Origin: Mermis nigrescens
Taxonomy: Eukaryota; Nematoda; Enoplea; Mermithida; Mermithidae
DNA: 64,000 nt
Reading direction: 5' to 3'
Assembly (NCBI GenBank): GCA_036768485.1
Contig: JAVLUZ010000164.1
Location: forward strand, 496,001-560,000
This document shows, one piece after another, positions 54,108 to 64,000 of the stretch (position 1 is its first letter; each line of letters opens with the position of its first letter). The translations under genes were made by a program, and so were the position numbers. Below the pieces are notes generated by a model. The model searched no databases. It had not been told where the DNA came from and was given only the letters and a program-made list of their open reading frames with translations.

Positions 54108-54336
54108 CTAGCGATACAGATTTAGCAGCGAAAATTTCAAAAATGCCCACATAGCAAAACATAAGTTGAGAGCTTTAGTAGTATGACTTTTGCAAGTAGC
54201 TTCGAATTTTAAATTATATCCAAGAGTATTTTTGTACCAGCCGAGCTTAGGCTTGATCGTGGAGCAGAGCGTATCGTTTTGCATGCAGTCGAAAACCCGG
54301 TCGTCCATTGCAAAGCCAAACCATTTTGCTAACCTA
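54108..54336 (-). CDS. Candidate terminal exon of the unidentified gene
   Basis: After acceptor TTGTCAG/TAG the frame reads RLAKWFGFAMDDRVFDCMQN through CKSHTTKALNLCF to a TAG at about 54108, ending in a hydrophobic stretch. The link to exon 4 needs a phase 2 donor that I could not locate, so an additional exon or a different frame is possible. Confidence 0.35.
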
Positions 54337-57300
54337 CTGACAAGCAAGCATTATATTAGTAAGTACGAGATTAGTCATTTCTGCTTTATTGTTCTGACAA
54401 ATAAAACAAGAGAAAGGATCATTATTTTTAGTTTCATCCAGTTGCCCAGCTTCAAGAGATATTTTGGTATAAGGGGCGTCACCATAGGTGGGCAGCACCA
54501 AAATTCTGGGGGGGGGGTGAAAAAATTTTCAAAGGTAAAAAAATGGTCTAAAAAAGTGGTCGTAGGGCGAAAAAAACCATTTTTTGACGTTTCTCATCGA
54601 GCACTATCCAATGGAATCAAAAAATCGCTAAAAAAGCAAAAAAAAATTTCAAAATTTGAATTATTGGGGGTATTTCGATTTCTGGGGGGTATTTCAACTT
54701 CTGGGGGGCTGCATACCCCCCCCCCCAAACCCCCCACGCCCATGCGTGGGCGTCACACCCAACACAACGTAACGAAAACCACAATTCACGACATTAATAC
54801 GATTTATTTTTAATTTTTCCAATGGTCGTCTCAGCTTTACATCTACCTTAATCAAGACCTGCTTATTTTTCGAATAATCACAGTCGAAAAATAACTTATT
54901 CACCTCTGGTGCATAGCTGGCATCAGTCTCTAGCCTCGAAACGAGGCGTTTTAGCGACCAAGAAAGTGAATAGATGTAATAAATAGGTTATAAAATTTGA
55001 TAAATTAGACGTTCTATTGCCAAAAAACATTACAAAGTACAACTCCATCCTTTATCTAGCCAACTGTTTTTGGCCGAGCGTGTTACGCAGACACAATCAG
55101 CTCAACAACTGGTATATCAATGCTAAAATAGCATAAAAATGCTAATGCTGATTAACAGCTTCTGGTGAAATTCAAGCATTTTGCAGACAATATTTGCTTT
55201 TAATCTTTTTTCGGCTTTTTTCACAAATCGTTGAAAAATAAATAAATTATGGACTAAAACAATTGAAATAGCGATCTCATATAATGTTATGTTGTATCAC
55301 TCGTTTAAACACATTCTTGTTTACCTATATAGGAAGGGCTGTTTTAGAGCAATTTTTATGCACGGGCCATGCTGTTCATCATAAGCTTTTATCACACCGT
55401 ACACTTCTCTGCCGCTTGATTGTTCGCGACCAAAATATGCAAAGCGATACAAAGTAAGCCCCAATGAATTCCTGATCTTTCCAACTATTTGAACCGTTTC
55501 AAGAGAAGAATATTTCGTACTGTCGAATGACCTGCGTTCTGTATATATGGTATGTCATATTTTGTGTCTCGTAAAATAGGTAATAAAATAACAAAAATAA
55601 TAATAATAATAATAATAATAATAGTAATAATAATAATAATAATAATAATAGTAATAATAATAACAGTAATAATAATAATAATAATAATAACAAAAATAAT
55701 AATAGTAATAATAAATAACAATAATAATAATAATATTGATAAAAAATAATAATAATAATAATAACAACAACGATAGTATAATAATAATAATATTACTAAT
55801 AATAATAGTAATAATAATAATCATAATCTATCAGCGATTTACATTGCTTTTATCTAGATTTGTTCAACTTTTAATCTTGTATTCGGCTTCTTTACAGCAG
55901 AAGTTATAATCTAACAACACTTTTCACATCCATATTTTATGACAATGAAACGTCAAGCCCACACATGGGCTAGGGGGTTGGGGGTTGTACCCCCAGAAGT
56001 TGAAAAAACCCCCGCAGATTACTGTATACCCCCAGAATTCTATTTTTAGTAACATTTTTGGCGATTTTAAGCCATCCCGACCCCCAGAATTTTGGTGCCG
56101 CCCATGATATGGTATGGTCGTGCCTATGTGAGAACACAAATTGGAACTTTGATGAAAAATAAAGTTTGTTATAAATTGGAGAAGTTTGCACCTTTTTGTA
56201 ACGGGGGCGCCGCCTCCCACCGTTACGTGAGCAAAATTTTACCCGCACCGGTTTCCGGATCTTCCGCTCTGATTCGCGTGTGTAGTACTAATCGACTACT
56301 CGGGCTCTTGCTCACAACTGCGCAGAATATTTGAAAATATTGAGAAACAATGAAACCTCAACGTCACGGGTTGAACTTCAAAGTAGGCATTTCTAGCCGT
56401 GTAGTAGCACTCCTGCTACATTTTTAACAAAAAATATTTTCAAGCAAATAATTTTTTGTGTTTTTTCACGTTGAACATTTTGACAAGTACGACAGTTCAT
56501 CAGAGCAGAAAAATCAATCCGAAGGTCGATTTACGTCGAGAATTGACTAAATCTGAATAAATCGATTGTTCTATTACCTGCATTGCAATCTACCGACAAT
56601 ACTAGATCGTCGCTGTTTGCTGAGTGCAGAATAAATCCGTCGAATTGTGTTAAAGTAGCCCTAAATATTGAAGTGGCTACGTTGGCCGTCGTTAAACCAT
56701 TAACATTGAATGGTACGTCACCATAGCGCTCTTTCAAGGAAAATTGGGCCACAATAGAAGCGTAGGCTTCGTAACTGGAGCAAGTCAATTGTAAACGACA
56801 ACAATCAGCCAAGTTTGCACACATTGGCAATTTTTGACTTTCCGCCAACAAATTCACCGGCGCTTTCGATAGCATCGCGTTGCTGACACGACGACCTTAG
56901 AAGATTTTTTAAGAGTTTTCGTTGCAACGTTGCATTGTATTTATAGTCCGTTTCACATAACTTCGTGTATAAATTCTAAGAATTTTCATCGACAGTAAGC
57001 CGAGGATTACGACGATAATTATATATCAGATCAATGATATAATCGCAATCTATCAATTTATTGTCGGAGACAGTTTTAAAATTTATGACCGAAGTTCCCG
57101 TTTATCTCAAGTTAGCCATCATCGTATTTTAACTAATTTGAAATAGGACTACGCGCAAGATTTCTTTGGGTGCATGCCATCAATCAATGCTCAGAAACAG
57201 AAAATACCTATTTATTTTGACTTTAAAGCGATAGCATAAAAATGTATACAAATACAGATATAGAAACCAAGACCAACCAGTGCATTTTCCGAGAGTGTGC

Positions 57301-60300
57301 ATTAATCGGAGTGTGAAATTTTTTTGAAATTTTCACTCTAATTGAAAATAAATTTATTATCGCTCTAATACTAAGACAAAAGGAATACAAAGACGACGAA
57401 TATTCTACCCATCATACATGGGTGCAGGGTCAATTCATGATCAAGTGAATTGACCCTGCCGCTAATCAACTCCGCAACATCGCAAGGAAAACCGGACCAA
57501 CACCACAAATTGGTAAATAATGGAAATGAAGCTTATGTGAGCAGGAAAAAGTTTTCATCTATACCTCGGATTTGTAGCAAAAAAACTGCGTTTTTGACGC
57601 AAACCCATCGTTTATGAGCCCAAAAAAGACACTTTGAAAAAAGAACGTTGGTTACACCCCCAGAATTCCCAAGCTGTGCTTGTCTGGTCATGACCAACCC
57701 CGCAGGTCACAGGGAAGTCACATGACCCTAAAATAACCTGAGCGTGCCCATTTATGGTACCAACCATGCCTTTTGCTGTAGAATAAATAGTGCAGTAATA
57801 GCAATTACATGGTGTGCAATGAATAGCGTAAATCTATACACACGTGCATTAACCGAGGTACGCGTGCTAATTATCCGAGGTGTGCATTAAACGTATGAAC
57901 TTATAAACTGACCTATATGCTGCGATCAGATCAGCCGTGTGCATTACGCTCCGAGTTTGCATTAAAAAAAGTCTTACTATGTTAATACACTTCTGGCCAG
58001 GGCCATGTGTGCTAAGTGCATTAACCGGAAAAGTGCATTATCCGGGGTTTGCATTATCCGATTTCGACTGTCATATATGTTTGAACTTTAGTCGGTTCAA
58101 CTAAGAAACTGAGTCTTAGCTCAAATGCTCCAACATGAGTTCAAACTTGAGTTTGAAACATAAGTCAGAGCTTAATATTCATATTCTTGCAATGCAAAAT
58201 TGAAGATCTTGAACTCGATCTAGCAAGAGTCCTCATTTTTAGAGAAGTGACTGCATACATTCGTGAAATGATCTACAAAAAAGACAGGAGTAAGGGAGGA
58301 GTGAGCCGTCTCTGCTTGTAGAGTGTAATAAATATGATTTATATGCTAGAAAACAAGCATAACACTGAAAATACTAGAGGCAAAAAAGAAACGAACTTAT
58401 GACGCTTATGGTAGTAAAGCGAGCTTCTGACGAAGAGAAGAAAAAGCGAGCCTAATTATCTCTGAATAATAGATTAATTGAATTTTTTAAATTCATTATT
58501 TTTCTTTATATTATTTATCAATTTATCTAATTTATTTTATCATTTTTTCCGATTTGCTCTCAGAGAGAGGACAAATAATCGATCAGTCATGATGACGAGA
58601 GCTGAACAACACTTTACTTAAGTCACTCTCCACCAGCCCGTCTCAAATTTTGTATCAAATTAAGGTAGGATTTAAATATTTAATTCGATCTTACTCTTTG
58701 TAGAACCGCTTAAGTCCGTTCTTGAAAGTCAAGTTTGAACTTTCAGTTAAAGTGGGACTTAATTCGCTTAACCGGGCCCTGGTGTGAATTCTTAAATAGT
58801 TAAGAATTGGCGACTTCACTGATAAAAATTTTTGGAAGACGCTGATAAATTTGTTTGTTCTCAAACATAAATCAATGTAGAACTAACGATCAGAAAAAAA
58901 CGGAATGTTTGAAAGTACTGAGTGACCGATGGTTTCGGCTAACAGTAACGGACAGCTTATTTATGCGGGATTGGTGACATTTATGATGAAAACTTGTGGT
59001 TTTACATCATTAAAATCATGATTTTAGATTTCGTTGCTTCTAATTCATGTCAGCGACATTTTATAGGACTTTAAACGCCACTTTTTATCGCATCTTTCAG
59101 CTATTTATATCTCAAGATCTAAAAGCATCTAATAATTGAAAAAGTTTTTTAGAATAATTGCTCAAAGGAATTACCATGAAGGCTGAAAAATAGGCCTGCT
59201 TTTAGATGCTGAGTGTACGGCCGCGCGCCCAGGCAGGCCCCTGTAGCTATTTTATGGATAAAAATATACCAGTCTTGCATTTGAGAGGGGTTTTAGGAGT
59301 CTAGACCATAGGTGGGCGGCGCCAAAGTTCTGGGGGGTGCAAGATTTTTTCAAAGGTAAAAAATTGCCTCAAAAATGGTGGTATGGCGAAAAAACACCAT
59401 TTTTAAATGTTTCTCATCGAGAACTATCCATTGGCATCAAAAAATTGCGGAAAAAAACAAAAAAATTCAAAATAGAATTCTGGGGGGTATTTTGGTTTCT
59501 GGGGGTGCATACCCTTAAACCCCCCACGCGCAGGTATGGTCTAGACCTCCCTTAATGACAAACGGAAAATTTTTCCGGCAATAATAAGGCAAATAAGGTC
59601 AAGAGAAGAAAAATCCCAGCTTTCTAGAAATGCTTGAAATCGACCAAGAACTGTCGGGTAAGGCTATATTTACATACTTATGGAAAACGTTTTCTGGCTA
59701 CCCCCAGGTCAGTCTGACCCCCAGATCGACCATCTTTGCGCTTATGATATAAGCCACAGGAAAGAGACTAAAAATTGTTGATCTCATGGACCCAGCAAGG
59801 TTGGCGGTTTGCTAACTGATAATAGGTGCCTTGTAATGAATTTCCTCAAATCGTAAACGGGTTTTTCGCTTAAAATTCAGAAAAACCACGTTTTTTCATC
59901 ATCAGACAAAAGCAAGAGAGACCATATTCTTTGTATTATTGTGTTAGACAAAAGTAAGCTCACTTGGAAGGGAGTATGTAAATCGCAGAAGTTTTGAGAG
60001 CGTAGAAATTTTATGTTAAATCGTTCTATCAGAAGAGGGTTTCAATGCGCAAACTTATTTAATTCGAAAGGCCAAGAATATAACGTTCTAATAAATGTTA
60101 TCGACAAACATAATGATCACTGTAAAATTGTTGGATCAACATTAAATTAACGCCTGCATGTTGAATCAGCATATAATTTTTGTCCGAAATGGACATTTGT
60201 TTAAGTGACTAATCTTTTAAGGTAGTTGATTTAAACTTTTATTAACAAGAACATCATGGAGAGTATGTCGTAGATTGACATAAAATTTATAGAAGGCGCT

Positions 60301-60623
60301 GTCCGCGCATCTGAATCCGCAGATCTATGTTTTAGGTCGCAATTACGTAAAAGCATTCAAATAAAAATTTTGTTGATTCTACGATTTATTTTTTACAGTG
60401 ATTCTATGTCCTTCAGATATTATTCCTTCTAGTATGAGGTACCTTGTTGCATTAGTTTATCAGTAATAGACGATCTGCGTGTTTCATCGCTTGCAGCCTT
60501 TTGCTTCAAATAAGTCTGTTCCGCATGACCACTGAGCCGTCTGGTGCTGTCAAGTAACTCAGCTAAGGATTTTCTTCCTTTCGAACCTGATCCTTTGGTA
60601 GGACTTTGCGGGTGTACAGGCAT
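54108..60623 (-). CDS. Unidentified spliced gene, at least four exons
   Basis: Exons 60443-60623, 56578-56895, 55325-55538 and about 54847-54934 join with matching phases (1/2, 1/2, 2/1) into about 235 codons. A fifth candidate exon lies near 54108-54336. The N-terminus is basic and serine-rich (SPTKGSGSKGRKSLAELLDS) with no signal peptide or membrane segment. The middle has CANLADCCRLQLTCSSYEAY. The stretch LETVQIVGKIRNSLGLTLYR loosely resembles the GKLRSNxxGTKFxxYD strand pattern of tubby-like folds. That resemblance is weak and I do not assign a function. Large introns hold MITEs and a microsatellite. Confidence 0.5.
54483..54748 (+). mobile_element. hAT-like MITE family 1, copy 7
   Basis: The 266-bp element has perfect 8-bp duplications GGCGTCAC (54475-54482 and 54749-54756). 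Its ends are CATAGGTGGGCAGC and CACGCCCATGCGTG. It lies within the unidentified gene, immediately downstream of the open frame of exon 4. Confidence 0.85.
54847..54934 (-). CDS. Unidentified gene, exon 4 (3' end uncertain)
   Basis: The acceptor TTTCGAG gives one base that completes the phase of exon 3. It encodes LETDASYAPEVNKLFFDCDY. The likeliest donor is AAG|GTAGAT, but the frame stays open to about 54757, where it meets the target duplication of the MITE at 54483, so the exon could be longer. Confidence 0.45.
55325..55538 (-). CDS. Unidentified gene, exon 3
   Basis: 214 bp after acceptor ATATACAG, in phase with exon 2. It encodes SFDSTKYSSLETVQIVGKIR and SGREVYGVIKAYDEQHG. The donor TATAG|GTAAAC is phase 2. 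An AAT microsatellite lies about 60 bp upstream in the intron. Confidence 0.6.
55598..55830. repeat. AAT trinucleotide microsatellite, interrupted
   Basis: AAT units are broken by AGT, AAC and AAAT variants over about 230 bp. All long open frames here (IIII, YYYY and LLLL runs) are artefacts. It lies in the intron between exons 2 and 3 of the unidentified gene. Confidence 0.95.
55960..56117. mobile_element. hAT-like MITE family 2, copy 4
   Basis: The left end is CACACATGGGC and the right end about GCCGCCCATGATATG. The flanks GTCAAGCC and GTCGTGCC match at 6 of 8 if the right edge is set at 56117. The body has CCCCCAGAATTCTATTTTTA, as in family 2. Confidence 0.55.
56578..56895 (-). CDS. Unidentified gene, exon 2
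   Basis: 318 bp after acceptor TTCTAAG. The two leading bases complete the phase of exon 1. It encodes SKAPVNLLAESQKLPMCANL and YGDVPFNVNGLTTANVATSI through LSVDCNA. The donor GCAG|GTAATA is phase 1. Balanced codons and GC content support real coding. Confidence 0.65.
57278..58070. mobile_element. Possible pogo/Tigger-like non-autonomous element
   Basis: The left edge CAGTGCATTTTCCGAGAG and the right edge TTATCCGATTTCGACTG are inverted in outline, with repeated GTGCATTAACCGG/GTGCATTATCCGG motifs near both ends. This resembles pogo-like termini (CAGTCGAA...CGGATAAT). No TA duplication and no transposase were seen. A perfect hairpin lies at 57424. Confidence 0.4.
57424..57459. repeat. Perfect 14-bp-stem hairpin
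   Basis: GCAGGGTCAATTCA, an 8-base loop TGATCAAG, then TGAATTGACCCTGC. It is followed by AT-rich sequence without a T run, so it is not a terminator-like structure. Confidence 0.85.
58081..59306. other. No gene seen
   Basis: AT-rich intronic sequence of the unidentified gene (between exons 1 and 2). No open frame or repeat of note. Confidence 0.4.
59307..59538 (+). mobile_element. hAT-like MITE family 1, copy 8
   Basis: The 232-bp element has perfect 8-bp duplications GTCTAGAC (59299-59306 and 59539-59546), fitting nTnnnnAn. Its ends are CATAGGTGGGCGGC and CACGCGCAGGTATG. It is followed directly by a family 3-like copy (59540-59750). Confidence 0.85.
60443..60623 (-). CDS. Unidentified gene, exon 1
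   Basis: 181 bp with ATG at 60623. It encodes a hydrophilic, basic, serine-rich segment (MPVHPQSPTKGSGSKGRKSL, SSITDKLMQQ). The donor CAAG|GTACCT leaves phase 1. Its composition differs from the surrounding AT-rich DNA. Confidence 0.55.
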
Positions 60624-63600
60624 ATTAGTAAATTGTCAAAAAGCTGATCAAAAAGAAAAATTTCTTCGCGTCCATTTTTTCGAAACCAAAGTCAACCTGA
60701 CATTCAACAATTCATTTGGATAAATTCTAAGCCTGAAATCGCGAGAAAAATATGTAACGTAAATCAGCCTCATAAATAACTGAAAAAAGATCTAGTTGAA
60801 GTTCGAGGGTTTTAATATTCAAAAGAAAGTATAGCCCAGGTAATCAGATAATCAGACACAACAATCAGTTTATTGACAATTTCAACAGTATTTTTTATTT
60901 ATCGTACCTATATAGTTCGTTCCATTTACAGTCTGTTTCACATATCTTCATGCATAAATTCTTAGAGAAATGCAAGTAATTTAATATAAACAAATGCAGT
61001 CTGCTATGACTCAGTTTTTTTAAATAATTCAGTGATTCAGTAAACCAGGCTTGGAATTAGAAAAAGCATGCCGCTGACAGAGCGGTATATTCAAAAATAT
61101 TTATAAACGGTTATTGCGAATGATTAAAGGCGTTCGCTTATAATGTCCAAACCATACTATTATGCCCAACAATAATGTCGTGAAAATGCACTGTGTACGA
61201 TTTATAGATCTGATTTGCCAAGCAGTGATCGAATATGAATTAACTATGCATAGAAATGATGGCATAATATCGGACAAACTATTTTCCGGTTACTGAATTA
61301 AATTTTAGTTTTTCAACGGTGGCTTACAAAAAGCGAAACAGAGCTTGCATGTCTGTTAACCTGGAATGCTCACATTTATAAGCTGTTAACATGAAATGCT
61401 TAGCTCACATATAAGCTATTATGGCTTGCTAAGCATATATGTACATGTACATATAAAACCGAATCAGCAAGCAATGCTTGTATGTCACAGAAGCAGGGTG
61501 AATACCAACAAATTTGCTCAGTTGCTGTATGATGGTAATAAATCTGTTAAAGTGCTCATAAAAGCAAATATTGTGTATTACGTATGATCGAATACACACA
61601 TCCCCAACGGTAGGTTATGATATGCTTTCAATTTCAGTTGAAACTAAGCTTCACGTAACGAGAATGTCTTTTTACAGTATTACACATAGGTTTTAAATTT
61701 AATTTTCAATTTATTTAAAAGTTATAGTATTTTCTATCTTTCAATATTCACAGGTTTCAATTATTTTACCAGAAAAAAACGGAAAAATGCATTTTCGAAC
61801 AAAAAACTCAATCAATATTTCACTGTAAGAAAAAAATGCAGAGCGACAATATTTTCTTAAATTACTGGAACTGCTTACATATGTAGTTCGCTTATTGAAC
61901 ACAAAAACCCTGCAGTGTGGATTATACCAATCTTGCGAACGGTAGGAAAAAATCAAATAAACAAAAAAATTAGTCCAATCGAATTCCTACTCCATAGCCG
62001 ACAAATAAAGCGTTCAATGCGGTTAAAAACGCTAAAAGATAAAAGTAAGAATAATAAATAAAATGAAGTTTAGAAATACAAAATAAAATAGAGCCCGATC
62101 GTTGATAGAATAATTTTTTAAATTGTTCGTCAGTTTTTGTGCATGAATCCTTAACTAAATAAATTTGTTCCTTTCCTTAGCTTAATTATAACACTGTAAT
62201 GCACGCATATGTGCCACCCTTTGTTAGAACATGAAATTATGTGAGCATGGTTCTTATCGACTTACGAAAATAAGCGGACAGGGTACCTATACTTGAATTT
62301 TGGTAGACAGACGCTATACCGCACACATTATTTTGCATAGTGAAAAAAATTACGTCCCGAAAATGAGACGGCACGGCCCATAAGAGTTTTGATGGAGATA
62401 ATGCGAATAGGTACTCTCACTTATGTGCTTTCCCATTAGAACTGCACATAATGAATAACATTATTAATTGCTTCACTTGGTCACATTACATATCTGTTTT
62501 CGTAGCGATAATTGATCCTCACTTGATTTTGAGCAAGTAATGACAGAAAAAACAGTCTTATGCCCTAATCTCGGCTCACGCGAGTTAATTTGACCGGTTT
62601 GGGATATGCAATATTTTATGCGGATTGCGCTTGTTAAGATTAACTTTATGATCTGTACTGAACAACAAGATCTCTGACTTTTTATTAGTATAAAATAGAG
62701 TAATGTGCTCTTTATCTCAACCATAATACTCTCAAAGTAATATCTGCTTATTGCGCTGTAAAATGTTTTCGCATTTTTTAATACGCAGCTCATTTATTGT
62801 ATAGTTTTCTTGTAAAATAATCAGAGCTGCGTATAATTGCAATGAATGGTTTTTAAATCCATTTAGCTCGTTTGCGTTTGAATAATTCTAAAAGCGGTTC
62901 ACCTACATTGCGACGAACTAGTCTCTTCATACATCAGAATCATTCATTTCCATCGCACAACGATCAGATATGGTAAAATGGAAAAAAACGATAATCGCAA
63001 CGTGCGTTTTTTTAAAGAACGCCAGTGAGAGGACAAGCGCATTTTTCACTGCTGATCCATGAATATTCATTTTGAGTGGGTACATTCGGTCAGTGGCGTG
63101 CCGCTTAAGCGGATTTCCCGAAAACGTTTGTATGGACATAATCGCCTATTTTATTTGTGAATGCTTTACTTATTCGTGCTTTATGTACCTATATGTAGCC
63201 GCACAATACGAAACTTTGACTGCATTCAAATAAACGTTAAGCATTACACTCGGAATATGGTTCACTAGCTCAAATTTTTCGCGCTTTCTACTTGCTTGCC
63301 GTGAACATTGAAATCTGACTCAAAAGAGCCAAATCCCGCGATTTGGTGCTGATTGATACGCCTTAACGTGATTTGAGCGCTTTGACGTCAAAACTAGCTC
63401 AGCTGGTATGATTGTGTCGCGGTTTTTTAATTTTGCGACAGCCTTTTTGCGAAGCCCTTCATTTTGTTACGTGATAGACGTCATTGCGATCATGATTTTA
63501 ATGTAACAAACATAGGAGCTAAATTTTCAAACAACAGAAAAAAGTGTAACACAGTTCTCATTTCCAGCGTAAAATCTTTAAAAAAACAGAAGATTGATGC

Positions 63601-64000
63601 GAAAATTGTTTCAGGTTGCACAAAAAATGTAAAGTATCTAAATCGCATGTCTGGGGCTAAACAGTAATTATGACTTCTGATAGTGAATTATAAGAATTAT
63701 TAAAGATTTTGATTTTTGTTGTTGAAAATGCGTAACAAAATCGTTTTTCGCTTTGAAAAGGTCTTTGTATATTTTCAAAAATGACTCAAAAATTCTCTGA
63801 CGTGCCTCAAAATCTTTGCACTACCACACAAAATTATGGCTGTAAACATTTTTGCAAAACGTTTTGACTTTTGTCCTTTGTTGGCCCTAATTTTGGCTTA
63901 TTTTCCCCTGCAAAGGCCTAGCCAGATATATGTATATGTACATGGTGTCTGAAGGTCTCAATACAAGTATAGAAAAATTTCTGGACAGAAAAAGCTAAAT
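60624..64000. other. No supported gene
   Basis: This is AT-rich DNA upstream of the unidentified gene, with scattered short open frames (the longest about 100 codons at 62473-62793 minus), none recognised. A partial TAGTCTGTTTCA end (CAGTCTGTTTCACATATC) lies near 60930. No RNA gene seen. Confidence 0.35.

Noticed and set aside
54190..54813. 207-codon plus-strand open frame, the longest in the window
   Set aside because: It runs through a MITE and antisense to the minus-strand exons. Its composition follows the repeat.
55485..55824. Poly-isoleucine, poly-tyrosine and poly-leucine open frames
   Set aside because: All are frames of the AAT microsatellite. The same holds for 39596-39919 over the ATT tract.

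Overview
The window looks like nuclear DNA of an invertebrate animal, most likely an insect. It is AT-rich and intron-rich, and most of it is transposon sequence. An animal solute-carrier gene of the SLC5 type is spliced across 21 kb. There is no bacterial or organellar gene organisation. Frequent GTAGGTACCT-type motifs suggest a hemipteran, but this is only an impression. No tRNA, rRNA or CRISPR array was found.

Layout. (1) 1-8.4 kb, plus strand: a ruined protein-primed family B DNA polymerase of Polinton/Maverick (adintovirus-like) type. It has a TATA box and keeps exonuclease motifs I-III and polymerase motifs A, B and C. It is broken by frameshifts and stops and by at least six later insertions: three 240-275-bp hAT-like MITEs with 8-bp target duplications, and three foldback elements, two of which have 9-bp target duplications. 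(2) 8.5-13.6 kb: one composite foldback element (9-bp duplication) that contains a second foldback with 1-kb arms, which in turn contains a hAT-like element. (3) 13.6-24.8 kb: a patchwork of MITEs, hAT-like elements and minisatellites with no gene I can support. (4) 24.8-46.0 kb, minus strand: a sodium-coupled solute transporter (SLC5 family, SMCT/SMVT-like) for which twelve coding exons join in phase. Only the extreme C-terminal exon was not found. Its introns hold two copies of a large Helitron-like element, hAT-like elements and an ATT microsatellite. (5) 46.4-53.4 kb: a foldback with minisatellite arms inserted in a MITE, and a third Helitron-like copy. (6) 54.1-60.6 kb, minus strand: an unidentified spliced gene with at least four exons whose phases match. 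(7) 60.6-64 kb: AT-rich DNA with no convincing gene.

The two host genes have no visible functional link. The main interest is the mobile DNA: several unrelated-looking foldback families share one design (arms made of short tandem repeats, 9-bp duplications, G-rich ends). A near-palindromic GGCGCGAAGCGCC core recurs in many non-autonomous elements. A Helitron-like family ends in a hairpin of 0.7-0.9 kb.
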